DNA from: an uncultured beta proteobacterium
GTDB lineage: Bacteria; Pseudomonadota; Gammaproteobacteria; Burkholderiales; Burkholderiaceae
Direction: 5' to 3'
NCBI GenBank assembly: GCA_903827075.1
Contig: CAIKGX010000061.1
Span: forward strand, 1 to 14,767
Length of the DNA stretch: 14,767 nt
The translations under genes and the position numbers were made by a program. How positions within the stretch are numbered: the first letter of the stretch is position 1; each line of letters starts with the position of its first letter. Shown in pieces: positions 1 through 7,087 of the stretch. Below the pieces are notes generated by a model that was not told where the DNA came from, searched no databases, and saw only the letters and a list, made by a program, of their open reading frames with translations.

Positions 1-2
1 AA

Positions 3-122
3 GCAGTTCAAGGCAAGCCAGCGGATATCGGTGGCTACTTCATGCCTGATGCTGCTAAGTTCAAAGCAGTGATGCGTCCCAGCGCTACCTTTAATGGTAT
101 TTTGGAAGCTTCTAACGCTTAA
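3..122 (+). CDS. icd: NADP-dependent isocitrate dehydrogenase, monomeric type (3' end only)
   Basis: This is the C-terminal 39 codons of a gene entering from the left, ending in TAA at 120-122. The visible tail contains GKPADIGGYF and MRPSATFNGIL, which match the conserved C-terminus of the monomeric (about 740 aa) NADP isocitrate dehydrogenase family. That enzyme oxidatively decarboxylates isocitrate to 2-oxoglutarate in the TCA cycle and is cytoplasmic. Only the tail is present, so the active site cannot be checked. A strong terminator follows within 30 nt, so this unit ends here and is not joined to msrP. Confidence 0.85.
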   Translation, partial: AVQGKPADIGGYFMPDAAKFKAVMRPSATFNGILEASNA

Positions 123-149
123 TCCATAGCAGCTTGATGTTCAGTGAAG

Positions 150-183
150 AAAAGGCGAGTTCTGAGAACTTGCCTTTTTTGTT
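150..183 (+). terminator. Rho-independent terminator of icd
   Basis: An 11-bp stem with one G-U pair (AAGGCGAGTTC at 152-162 against GAACTTGCCTT at 166-176) closes a 3-nt loop. It is followed by a run of T, and flanking A and T bases can extend the stem. It lies 27 nt after the icd stop. Confidence 0.92.
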
Positions 184-302
184 TAGATCTAGAGGTGCAT
201 AGCGCCGTCGCACTCACGAGCTACTTCTGCAGAAAATCACGAACAGTAGGAGAATAGCTTGGACATCTATTTTTTGGCTTACTGACTGATAAAAGGCGTT
301 CT

Positions 303-1262
303 ATGGGCTATACCGATCACAAAATACTTCCCAGCGACATTACTCCCCAGGCCATTTTCGAGAGCCGCCGTCAATTAATCAAGTTGGCTGCAGCTGGTAG
401 TTTTGGTCTGGCGCTAGCGCCTTGGTTCTCACGTAATGCATTAGCAGCCTCACAAAAACTGAGCGTACTACCTAACCCCGCTTTTATGGCTAAAGATGAG
501 CCTACCAGCTATAAGTACGTCACTAGCTATAACAATTTTTATGAATTCGGGACCGACAAAGGCGACCCCATTGCCAATGCGAATAGTTTGCAAACCCGTC
601 CTTGGACAGTGACGATTGAAGGTTTGGTAAAAAAGCCGCTTACTCTTGATATAGATGCTTTACTCAAGTTAGCCCCTATAGAGGAGCGTGTTTATCGCAT
701 GCGCTGCGTGGAAGGGTGGTCGATGGTGATTCCATGGGATGGATACTCCTTATCCAAGTTACTCAATAAGGTTGAGCCATTGGGATCAGCCAAATATGTG
801 GAATTTATCTCACTAGCTGATCGCAAACAAATGCCAGGCACCAAAAGCAACATCATTGATTGGCCCTATCGTGAGGGCCTGCGTCTTGATGAGGCCATGA
901 ACCCTTTAACACTGCTTACTTTTGGCCTTTATGGCGAAGTGCTCCCAAAACAAAATGGTGCACCAGTACGCTTAGTAGTTCCCTGGAAGTATGGCTTTAA
1001 GAGTGCCAAGTCGATTGTCAAAATTCGACTTACCGAAGAGATGCCCAAGACTAGCTGGAGTCAAATTGATCCTCGTGAATATGGCTTCTATTCCAATGTC
1101 AATCCGCTGGTAGATCATCCACGCTGGAGTCAGGCGTCTGAGCGACGCATTGGAGATCCTAAAGGTATGTTTGCACCCAAGATCAAAACTGAAATGTTTA
1201 ATGGCTATTCAGAGCAGGTAGCTGGAATGTATACGGGGATGGATCTGAAGAAGTTCTACTAA
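303..1262 (+). CDS. msrP: Protein-methionine-sulfoxide reductase catalytic subunit MsrP
   Basis: This is the periplasmic molybdopterin enzyme that reduces methionine sulfoxide in oxidised envelope proteins, taking electrons from MsrQ (formerly YedY). The 319-aa length is typical. A Tat signal is visible: S-R-R-Q-L-I-K at residues 21-27, a hydrophobic stretch to about 40, and an ALA-A cleavage site near 48. The oxidoreductase molybdopterin domain follows. Cys135 in MRCVEGWS is the expected molybdenum ligand, and the WKYGFKSAKSIVKI segment near the C-terminal side is also typical. AAAAGG lies 6 nt before the ATG, which supports this start. msrQ follows after 23 nt, so the two form an operon. 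No clear sigma70 promoter is seen in the 120 nt upstream, and no regulator site is recognised. Confidence 0.95.
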   Translation: MGYTDHKILPSDITPQAIFESRRQLIKLAAAGSFGLALAPWFSRNALAASQKLSVLPNPAFMAKDEPTSYKYVTSYNNFYEFGTDKGDPIANANSLQTRPWTVTIEGLVKKPLTLDIDALLKLAPIEERVYRMRCVEGWSMVIPWDGYSLSKLLNKVEPLGSAKYVEFISLADRKQMPGTKSNIIDWPYREGLRLDEAMNPLTLLTFGLYGEVLPKQNGAPVRLVVPWKYGFKSAKSIVKIRLTEEMPKTSWSQIDPREYGFYSNVNPLVDHPRWSQASERRIGDPKGMFAPKIKTEMFNGYSEQVAGMYTGMDLKKFY

Positions 1263-1285
1263 AGTGACATTCTCTTAATTCTTGC

Positions 1286-1870
1286 ATGAAAGTCCTCATT
1301 TTTTTACTGGCACTCTTGCCATTAGATCGATTGATCTGGCTAGGACTGACCGATCAACTGGGCGCTAATCCCATTGAGTTTATTACTCGGTCTACTGGTA
1401 CTTGGGCTTTAGTCTTGCTTTGCATTACTTTGGCTATGACGCCGCTGCGTTTGTTGACAGGTTCGCCACGCCCCATTCAATATCGACGAATGTTGGGCTT
1501 ATTTTGTTTTTTCTATGCCAGCATTCATTTTTTGATTTGGCTTTGGCTAGATCAGAATTTTGATCTAGTAGCGATGTGGAAGGACGTGATCAAAAGACCA
1601 TACATCACGATGGGCTTTATCAGCTTTGTGCTCTTGATTCCTTTGGCCTTAAGCTCGAATCGCTGGTCTCAAAGAAAATTGGGGCGACGCTGGGCACAAC
1701 TTCATCGCTTCATCTATCTGATTGCCTGTACGGTCATACTGCATTACTGGTGGCATAAGGCTGGCAAGAACGATCTGGATACGGTTTTCATCTACGCAGT
1801 AGTGGTAGCTATTCTATTGGGTTGTCGGATCCCCTACTTGCGCAATAAGCTCACATTTAAAAGACATTGA
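1286..1870 (+). CDS. msrQ: Heme-binding membrane subunit MsrQ
   Basis: MsrQ is the inner-membrane b-type cytochrome that passes electrons from the quinone pool or cytoplasmic flavin reductase to MsrP. The 194 aa contain about six hydrophobic segments and the ferric-reductase-like fold. Candidate heme-ligating histidines are His81 (YASIHF), His140 (QLHRF) and His153 (ILHYWW), at family positions. The segments RRMLGLFCFFYASIH and KLGRRWAQLHRF are characteristic. The N-terminus is slightly shorter than in E. coli, but an in-frame TGA at 1265-1267 leaves no earlier ATG. No Shine-Dalgarno sequence is obvious, so translation may depend on coupling to msrP. The reading frame is intact despite the transposon immediately downstream. 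Confidence 0.94.
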   Translation: MKVLIFLLALLPLDRLIWLGLTDQLGANPIEFITRSTGTWALVLLCITLAMTPLRLLTGSPRPIQYRRMLGLFCFFYASIHFLIWLWLDQNFDLVAMWKDVIKRPYITMGFISFVLLIPLALSSNRWSQRKLGRRWAQLHRFIYLIACTVILHYWWHKAGKNDLDTVFIYAVVVAILLGCRIPYLRNKLTFKRH

Positions 1871-1940
1871 TCAAAAGCGCGATAAACCTCGTCTCTTTAG
1901 GGCGATGAAGGATAGTGCAATCGGTGTAGCTGATTTAGTG

Positions 1941-1969
1941 TTGGCGTTTCATTAAGGACTGTATATAAT
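1941..1969 (+). promoter_or_regulatory. Sigma70-type promoter of tnpB, leaderless
   Basis: The -35 box is TTGGCG (1941-1946), the spacer is exactly 17 bp, and the -10 box is a perfect TATAAT (1964-1969). The tnpB ATG is at 1978, only 8 nt after the -10, so transcription should begin at or within about 2 nt of the start codon. No Shine-Dalgarno sequence could fit. The -35 may lie in host DNA and the -10 inside the element. Confidence 0.75.
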
Positions 1970-1975
1970 TACAGT
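1958..1975 (+). repeat. Perfect inverted repeat at transposon left end
   Basis: ACTGTA and TACAGT are perfect 6-bp arms flanking the hexamer TATAAT. As single-stranded DNA this is a hairpin with a 6-nt loop, the kind of subterminal structure that IS200/IS605 TnpA transposases recognise at the left end. The loop is exactly the -10 box of tnpB, so anything binding the hairpin would also cover the promoter. That it is the functional left-end hairpin is inferred from position and symmetry. Confidence 0.6.
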
Positions 1976-1977
1976 GT

Positions 1978-3204
1978 ATGCAACGCCTTTCAGCCTATCG
2001 CTTCGAGTTAAAACTCAATGGTGCGCAACAGCGCCAGTGCGCTCAGTTTGCAGGCGTTAAACGCTATATCTACAACAAAGCATTGGCCCTGCAACAGACC
2101 AATTACGCACAAGGCAACAAGTACCTCAGCTATGCCAGCATCGCAAAACACCTTAGTCCTTGGCGTAATGATCCTTTGGCACCATGGCTAAAAGAGGCTC
2201 CATTTCATACCCAGCAACAAGCACTCAAAGACCTCGATCGTGCTTACAGCAATTTCTTTAAAGGTTTAAGCGACTTTCCCAAACCCAAGAGAAAAGGGCT
2301 TCACGAATCCTTTCGCTTTCCCGATCCCAAACAGATTCAATTCGATCAGACCAACTCGCGTATTAAGTTGCCCAAGCTGGGTTGGGTGCGCTATCGCAAT
2401 AGTCGCAAGGCATTAGGTGAGTTGCGCAATGTCACTATTAGCCAGTCTGGCGGCAAATGGTTTATGTCCATTCAGACGCAAATGGAAGTCGATCAACCCA
2501 TACCAGAAGGAGCTGACGCGGTTGGCATTGATGTAGGTATTGCGAACTTTGCGGCACTATCTAACGGTATTTTTATTGCGCCACTCGCCAGTTTTAAAAA
2601 ACACGAACAGCGCCTGGCCAAGTATCAACGGCGCATGAGCCATAAGGTCAAATTTAGCAATAACTGGAAAAAGGAAAAAGCCAAAGTTAATCAGATTCAT
2701 AGCGATATTGCCAACGCTCGCAAAGACTTTCTGCACAAAACCACTGCAACGATTTGCAAAAACCACGCTCTCGTTTGTATTGAAGATTTGCAGATTAGCA
2801 ATATGTCTAAGTCAAGTAAAGGCACTATCGAAAACCCCGGCAAGAATGTCAAAGCCAAGTCGGGCTTAAACAAAGCTATTTTGGATCAAGGTTGGGGGGA
2901 GTTTAGGCGCCAGCTAGAGTACAAGATGGCTTGGAATGGCGGCATGGTGATTGCAGTGCCACCGGAATACACCAGCCAAACTTGCCCTAATCTCCAGTGC
3001 GGCCACATTGCCAAAGAGAATCGCAAGACCCAATCTCGCTTTAAGTGTGTATCTTGTGGTTATGAGAATCATGCCGATACGGTTGGTTCAATCAATATTT
3101 TAGAGCGCGGATTGCGCTTGTTAGCTTGTGGAGATCCGATGACGTTAGATCGGTCTGTGAAGCAAGAACCCACCGAGACGACTTTCGATGCCCTTGCAGC
3201 GTAA
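1978..3204 (+). CDS. tnpB: RNA-guided endonuclease TnpB (IS605 OrfB family)
   Basis: TnpB is the RNA-guided DNA nuclease of IS200/IS605 elements and the ancestor of Cas12. It uses an RNA made from the element's 3' end to cut donor or empty sites beside a TAM, which promotes retention of the element. The 408 aa show the N-terminal helix-turn-helix/wedge region (1-170) and a RuvC fold. All three catalytic acids are present: Asp185 (GIDVG), Glu269 (CIEDL) and Asp367 (HADTVGS). The zinc-finger cysteines are 336, 341, 357 and 360. The first pair is C-x4-C rather than the common C-x2-C. The C-terminal KQEPTE recurs in this family, probably because the DNA also encodes guide-RNA scaffold. The ATG lies 8 nt after a perfect -10 box. 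The protein is full length and looks active. No tnpA is nearby. Confidence 0.93.
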   Translation: MQRLSAYRFELKLNGAQQRQCAQFAGVKRYIYNKALALQQTNYAQGNKYLSYASIAKHLSPWRNDPLAPWLKEAPFHTQQQALKDLDRAYSNFFKGLSDFPKPKRKGLHESFRFPDPKQIQFDQTNSRIKLPKLGWVRYRNSRKALGELRNVTISQSGGKWFMSIQTQMEVDQPIPEGADAVGIDVGIANFAALSNGIFIAPLASFKKHEQRLAKYQRRMSHKVKFSNNWKKEKAKVNQIHSDIANARKDFLHKTTATICKNHALVCIEDLQISNMSKSSKGTIENPGKNVKAKSGLNKAILDQGWGEFRRQLEYKMAWNGGMVIAVPPEYTSQTCPNLQCGHIAKENRKTQSRFKCVSCGYENHADTVGSINILERGLRLLACGDPMTLDRSVKQEPTETTFDALAA

Positions 3205-3267
3205 GCGTGGTAGGAATCCTCTTCCTTCAGGGAGGGGAGGATGTCAATCGGGATACACTGCTTAGAT
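3100..3267 (+). ncRNA. Predicted omega/re guide RNA of TnpB
   Basis: TnpB systems make a guide RNA whose scaffold is the 3' end of tnpB plus the right end of the element. Its guide is the first 16-20 nt of host DNA past that end. Here the scaffold would end at TCAA (3244-3247) and the guide would start at 3248 with TCGGGATACACTGCTTAG, running into the blc start codon at 3266. The 5' limit cannot be read from the sequence; 3100 is a rough placement by analogy with described guide RNAs. The right-end hairpin is directly visible; the RNA itself is inferred. Confidence 0.6.
3214..3247 (+). repeat. Right end of the IS element (GAAT, hairpin, TCAA)
   Basis: GAAT at 3214-3217 is followed by an imperfect hairpin. 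Outer arms CCTC (3218-3221) and GAGG (3237-3240) pair, with inner TCC/GGA pairing around a TCA loop, then ATG and TCAA. In IS608 the right-end guide GAAT pairs with the cleavage site TCAA, and both tetramers are present here in the same order. The hairpin begins 13 nt after the tnpB stop codon. Confidence 0.75.
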
Positions 3268-3832
3268 GAAATCAAGCCCATTTAAAATCTCTTTTCTAGT
3301 ATTCATGATTGCACTCCTTGGCTCACCAAGCTTAAGTGCGCAGACTAAGGAGTCTACTCCCGTAAAAACCATTACTACATTGGATGTGCCGCGCTATCTA
3401 GGCACTTGGTATGAGATTGCGAAGTTTCCGAATTGGTTTCAGAAGAAATGTGTTGGCAATACTAAGGCGGTGTATTCCGTTAAAGCTGATGGAAATTTAC
3501 AGGTGCTTAATAGTTGCACAATTAGCAATGGCGATACCTCAACGGCGGAAGGCGCGGCTCGACAAATTGGGCCTCAAGACTCACCTAAACTAGAGGTGCG
3601 CTTTGCGCCAGAATGGCTTTCTTTTCTGCCGATGGTGTGGGGTGATTACTGGGTGATTGATTTAGACCCTCAATATCAGGTAGCAGCGGTGAGTGATCCT
3701 CGTAGAGAATATCTCTGGGTACTATCGAGAACACCACAATTAGACCCAAAAGTTTACGATGACTTGCTGCAACGTTTACAAAAGCAGCAGTTCGATACGC
3801 AAAAATTAGAACTCACTTCTCAGAAAAAATAA
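3266..3832 (+). CDS. blc: Lipocalin family protein, Blc-like
   Basis: Bacterial lipocalins bind lipids or other hydrophobic molecules in the envelope. The 188 aa begin with a Sec-type signal peptide (hydrophobic about 8-24, cleavage near SLSA-Q at 25-26). There is no lipobox cysteine, so unlike E. coli Blc this one is predicted to be soluble in the periplasm rather than lipid-anchored. The first lipocalin motif is clear (YLGTWYEIAKFPNWF, about 44-58), as are YWVIDLD and YLWVLSRTP, which are usual in Blc. No Shine-Dalgarno sequence precedes the ATG. The IS right end finishes 18 nt upstream, so the native promoter and leader have probably been displaced and expression may depend on read-through from tnpB. 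The hydrolase gene starts 1 nt after the stop. Confidence 0.88.
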   Translation: MKSSPFKISFLVFMIALLGSPSLSAQTKESTPVKTITTLDVPRYLGTWYEIAKFPNWFQKKCVGNTKAVYSVKADGNLQVLNSCTISNGDTSTAEGAARQIGPQDSPKLEVRFAPEWLSFLPMVWGDYWVIDLDPQYQVAAVSDPRREYLWVLSRTPQLDPKVYDDLLQRLQKQQFDTQKLELTSQKK

Positions 3833-3833
3833 G

Positions 3834-4784
3834 ATGTCTGAAAGGCGCATTGATGGCTACCTAGTACCGCCTGGCATTGAGATCTTTGAGAGGGGTTGGT
3901 TATCTGCCAACACAATTTTTCTTTTTAATAGCCGTGATAGTGCGGGGGATGTATCTGTAGTGGATACGGGATACTGCGCTCATGAACAGCTCACCTTGGA
4001 TTTAGTTCTCCATGCTTTGCAAAGACATGGATTGCCTACGTTAAATAAGATCGTCAATACCCATTTGCATTCTGATCATTGTGGTGGCAATGCGGCACTC
4101 TCAAAAATATACCCCTGTGATATTTACATACCTAGTGCTGAAGAGGCGGCAGTTGCAGATTGGGACGAAGATCTTCTAAGCTATCGCAACTTAGGGCAAA
4201 TATGCCCCCGTTTTGAACATCACAAAATATTAATGCCTGGGCAGTCTATTTTATTAGGTCAATACCAGTGGCAGATCCTAGGAGCGCCTGGACATGATCC
4301 GCATTCAGTCATGCTGTATCAGGCAGATCATCAAATCTTGATCTCCGCAGATGCCTTGTGGGAAGAGGGGTTCGGTGTGATTTTCCCTGAACTCTGGGGT
4401 GAGGGTGGCTTTGAAGAAGTGGCGCAAACCTTAGAGTTAATAGAGGGCTTACCCGTTTCTTTAGTAATTCCGGGTCACGGAAAACCTTTTACAGATGTTG
4501 CTAAAGCATTAAGTGTTGCCCGCTCACGTTTAGATTATTTATCTTCCGATGCTGATCGCAATGCGCGACACGGTGCTAAGGTGTTACTCAAATACAAATT
4601 GCTTGAGTGGCGTAGTCTCGACATGGCAGCAGTGCATGAATGGATTGCACAGACGCCTGCTCTTGCCCATGTTGCAAAGCAATTAAATATGAGCCTAGAG
4701 GAATTTTCTAGTTGGCTGCCACAGTCTTTGGTTAAAGCGAATGCTGCAAAGATATATCAGGGAAATTTCATCAATATTGACTAG
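3834..4784 (+). CDS. Metallo-beta-lactamase-fold hydrolase
   Basis: This is a 316-aa cytoplasmic protein (no signal peptide) of the metallo-beta-lactamase superfamily. The metal-binding motif is complete: THLHSDH gives His77, His79, Asp81 and His82. It is followed by His154 (APGHD), Asp172 (SADAL) and His215 (IPGHG), so both metal sites look intact. A helical C-terminal region of about 90 residues follows. The substrate cannot be named; relatives include thiolesterases, glyoxalase II-like enzymes and lactonases. The start codon is 1 nt after the blc stop, which implies co-translation with the lipocalin. No independent promoter is seen. It converges on the next gene with 19 nt between the two stops and no clear terminator. 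Confidence 0.87.
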   Translation: MSERRIDGYLVPPGIEIFERGWLSANTIFLFNSRDSAGDVSVVDTGYCAHEQLTLDLVLHALQRHGLPTLNKIVNTHLHSDHCGGNAALSKIYPCDIYIPSAEEAAVADWDEDLLSYRNLGQICPRFEHHKILMPGQSILLGQYQWQILGAPGHDPHSVMLYQADHQILISADALWEEGFGVIFPELWGEGGFEEVAQTLELIEGLPVSLVIPGHGKPFTDVAKALSVARSRLDYLSSDADRNARHGAKVLLKYKLLEWRSLDMAAVHEWIAQTPALAHVAKQLNMSLEEFSSWLPQSLVKANAAKIYQGNFINID

Positions 4785-4803
4785 GTGATCGCAATAACCC
4801 ACT

Positions 4804-5622
4804 TTAAAAGTTAAATGAGAGCTTTCCGTAAAACGACCAATCGTATTGTTGATAGGTTTGTACTACTTGTTTACTAGCACCTATAGCAAATAAAAAGTGT
4901 TGATTGAGGCGATGGGTGACCATAGCATCAATTGGCACAAACCATCCTCCGCCTGCGCTGTTATAGACAGCCCCATTCTCATCCCAGAAGCGAATTTGAG
5001 TATCGGGCGCAATATTAAATCCCAGTGTAGGGTAAAGCTCCAATCGCCTGGCTAAGGCGGGTTGATTGAGTGAATTGGCTAATGTACTATTTTTGGAATA
5101 GAAGCCGTACATATAGCGCGCTAATGGTGAGAAGTCTGCCAAAGGGGATCTGCTGCCTTCGACTGGTTTAAAGACACCCCCCACTTGAGGGCCTGCAGCC
5201 CATTGCCCATAATTTCCAAAGGGAAAAATAATTCTTCCGCCTAAAGTTCCGCCCCAGTTTTTTAATATGTCAGGATGATTGCCCCAGATCGTGAGAAGTG
5301 TATTGCCTGCAGTGTAGTTACCGGAGCTTTGATTGGGGAGTAGTGGCCCATAGGCAGAGACATAGGAAGTATCTAACCTCATCGTGCCGCGCCATTGATC
5401 CAGTTGTAGGGGTTGGTAGTAGCGTAATTTCAGGGTATTGCTCTGAGCTTGCGGTGCGTAGGTATCGTGATAACCCCAAAATTCCAAAATATGCTGGTTG
5501 GAGAAAGGGTTTGGATCACTCTTTAAGTTGAGATATTCACCCGAGTATTTGCTTTCATCCGCAATGACCCAAGTTGCCAGTAAAAGCAGGCAAAGGCAGG
5601 TGAGAGTACGCAGCAATTTCAT
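4804..5622 (-). CDS. Predicted outer-membrane beta-barrel protein, function unknown
   Basis: The 272 aa start with a Sec signal peptide (MKLLRTLTCL and a hydrophobic core, cleavage after about Ala21). The mature part is rich in Tyr, Trp, Gly and Asn, with alternating polar and hydrophobic stretches such as LKLRYYQPL and RLDTSYVSAYG. It ends in SFYGKLSFNF. A C-terminal Phe with alternating aromatics is the usual signal for outer-membrane barrel assembly. I do not recognise a named family with certainty; it recalls small barrel proteins of unknown function in aquatic betaproteobacteria. It is divergent from ydfG across 57 nt, which contain the short palindrome TTAATATTAA (5630-5639) and no clear Shine-Dalgarno sequence for this gene. 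Confidence 0.6.
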   Translation of the reverse strand: MKLLRTLTCLCLLLLATWVIADESKYSGEYLNLKSDPNPFSNQHILEFWGYHDTYAPQAQSNTLKLRYYQPLQLDQWRGTMRLDTSYVSAYGPLLPNQSSGNYTAGNTLLTIWGNHPDILKNWGGTLGGRIIFPFGNYGQWAAGPQVGGVFKPVEGSRSPLADFSPLARYMYGFYSKNSTLANSLNQPALARRLELYPTLGFNIAPDTQIRFWDENGAVYNSAGGGWFVPIDAMVTHRLNQHFLFAIGASKQVVQTYQQYDWSFYGKLSFNF

Positions 5623-5679
5623 ATAGGCATTAATATTAAATGACTAATCAATTAAAAAAGACATCAGCAAAGAGAAGAT

Positions 5680-6459
5680 ATGGAACATACTGTTTTAGTA
5701 ACCGGTGCCACCGCCGGATTTGGAGAGGCTACTGCCCGCCGATTTCTAGCCCATGGACATAAAGTCATTGCCCTGGGTAGACGGGTGGAGCGCCTAGAGG
5801 CCTTAAAAGCATCTCTTCTAATTGAGCAGCAAAATAAGTTATTGACCCTTGCAGTAGATGTTTGTGACAGTGCAAAAGTTGATCACTTGGCTGCTTCTTT
5901 ACCTGCAGACTTTAGTAAGGTCACCATCCTAGTAAATAACGCTGGTTTGGCTTTGGGCTTAGAGCCTGCGCATCAAGCTTTTCTCTCAGATTGGGATCGA
6001 ATGATCGATACCAACATCAAGGGACTAGTTCATATGACGCGCGCATTCTTACCAGGGATGGTAGCGCGTCAGTGTGGCCATGTGATCAACTTGGGTTCTG
6101 TTGCGGCAAACTACCCCTATCCAGGTGGGAATGTATATGGTGGTACCAAGGCCTTTGTTCAGCAATTTAGCCTAAACATGCGCGCTGATTTAATCGGTAC
6201 GCCAGTGCGCGTAACCTGCATTGAGCCAGGCATGTGCGCTGGTACGGAATTCTCTAATGTGCGCTTTAAGGGTGATGATACTAAGGCGCAGACTGTCTAT
6301 ACGGGAGTGAAGGCCTTGAGTGCCGATGATGTAGCTGAAGCGATTTTTTGGTCCGCTACCTTGCCAAGTCATATGAACATTAATGTTTTAGAGTTGATGC
6401 CTGTGCAGCAAGCATTTAATGCTTTTAGTGTGCATCGCGGAGAGTTTAAAAGTAGCTAG
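5680..6459 (+). CDS. ydfG: NADP-dependent 3-hydroxy acid dehydrogenase YdfG (SDR)
   Basis: This classical short-chain dehydrogenase (259 aa) closely resembles E. coli YdfG, which oxidises L-allo-threonine, L-serine and 3-hydroxy acids such as 3-hydroxypropionate with NADP. The cofactor motif TGATAGFG is at residues 8-15, and Arg34-Arg35 after the second strand fit NADP preference. NNAG is at 86-89. The catalytic triad is Ser140, Tyr153 and Lys157 (VYGGTK). The C-terminal segments GTEFSNVRFKGDD and NVLELMPVQQ are YdfG hallmarks that separate it from other SDRs. AGAGAAG lies just upstream of the ATG as a weak ribosome site. It appears to be a single-gene unit converging on the DUF2889 gene. Confidence 0.9.
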   Translation: MEHTVLVTGATAGFGEATARRFLAHGHKVIALGRRVERLEALKASLLIEQQNKLLTLAVDVCDSAKVDHLAASLPADFSKVTILVNNAGLALGLEPAHQAFLSDWDRMIDTNIKGLVHMTRAFLPGMVARQCGHVINLGSVAANYPYPGGNVYGGTKAFVQQFSLNMRADLIGTPVRVTCIEPGMCAGTEFSNVRFKGDDTKAQTVYTGVKALSADDVAEAIFWSATLPSHMNINVLELMPVQQAFNAFSVHRGEFKSS

Positions 6460-6499
6460 GTAGGTGAGCTAACTAAGTGAACCAACTAAGCACACTCAC

Positions 6500-7039
6500 T
6501 CAGCCTTTATTTTTCCACTGATAGAACTGTGGATATACCCGCATGACAACGGGGCCGTCAAAATCCCAGGACTTACAGCTACCTAAGTACAAAGGTGGTT
6601 TCTTTTCATCGTCAGGAAAGAGGGCGCCGGGGATAGATTGAAAGGCTGCCGTTGCCATATTGCTTAATAGTTCGCGTAAATGGGTGCAGCCCTTAATGCC
6701 CCCCAGATGGATATCAATGGTCTTGCGCCAGCCCTTGCCTAATCTCTCCCCAATGAGCGCATCCATTGGAGGAATGACGGCGGGACACTCTGGATGAGGA
6801 TGGCTGTCCATTGCTACTTCAATTGCGGTAATCATCAGCTCTTTATCGACTGTTAAGCGAACCCACATGTCATGGAAGGCCTCACCCGGATTCCAGGTTT
6901 TATGACCTGTAGTGAAGGGGTGGGATTTACTATCTCTTAAATGCCCTTCAATATCCCAAAGACCATCCTCACGGGCATAGCCGTTAAAGGTGATTGCACG
7001 AGTATGGAGATGGGAGCGGGTAGCAGGGGTAGAAAGCAT
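6500..7039 (-). CDS. DUF2889 family protein
   Basis: The 179-aa cytoplasmic protein begins with R-xx-H-TRAITFNGYAREDGLWDIEGHL and carries GIKGCTHLRELLSNM, both typical of the DUF2889 family common in Betaproteobacteria. It has no signal peptide or membrane segment. The function is unknown. The conserved histidine, cysteine and acidic positions (SHPHPECP, GCTHL) could bind a metal or be catalytic, but that is only a guess. An in-frame stop lies a few codons upstream of the ATG, so the start is fairly secure, although no good Shine-Dalgarno sequence is present. It is divergently arranged with rsuA. Confidence 0.82.
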   Translation of the reverse strand: MLSTPATRSHLHTRAITFNGYAREDGLWDIEGHLRDSKSHPFTTGHKTWNPGEAFHDMWVRLTVDKELMITAIEVAMDSHPHPECPAVIPPMDALIGERLGKGWRKTIDIHLGGIKGCTHLRELLSNMATAAFQSIPGALFPDDEKKPPLYLGSCKSWDFDGPVVMRVYPQFYQWKNKG

Positions 7040-7087
7040 AAATGGCGATGTCTAAAATGGGGGCTCAATGCCGAATCTTCCATGATA

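Larger units (their letters stand above)
1953..3247 (+). mobile_element. IS200/IS605-family element, TnpB only (IS1341 type)
   Basis: The element carries tnpB and no tnpA, so it is non-autonomous and would need a Y1 transposase acting in trans. The right end is well defined: GAAT (3214-3217), an imperfect hairpin (3218-3240) and a terminal TCAA (3244-3247). This is the guide, hairpin and cleavage-site order known from IS608-type right ends. The left boundary is less certain. I placed it after TTCAT (1948-1952), a pentamer that resembles known target/TAM sequences, just left of the ACTGTA/TACAGT hairpin. No target duplication is expected in this family and none is seen. The element sits between msrQ and blc and breaks neither coding frame. 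Confidence 0.78.

Noticed and set aside
2557..3281. Minus-strand frames inside tnpB and blc
   Set aside because: They run antisense to well-supported genes, have no family features and no ribosome sites.
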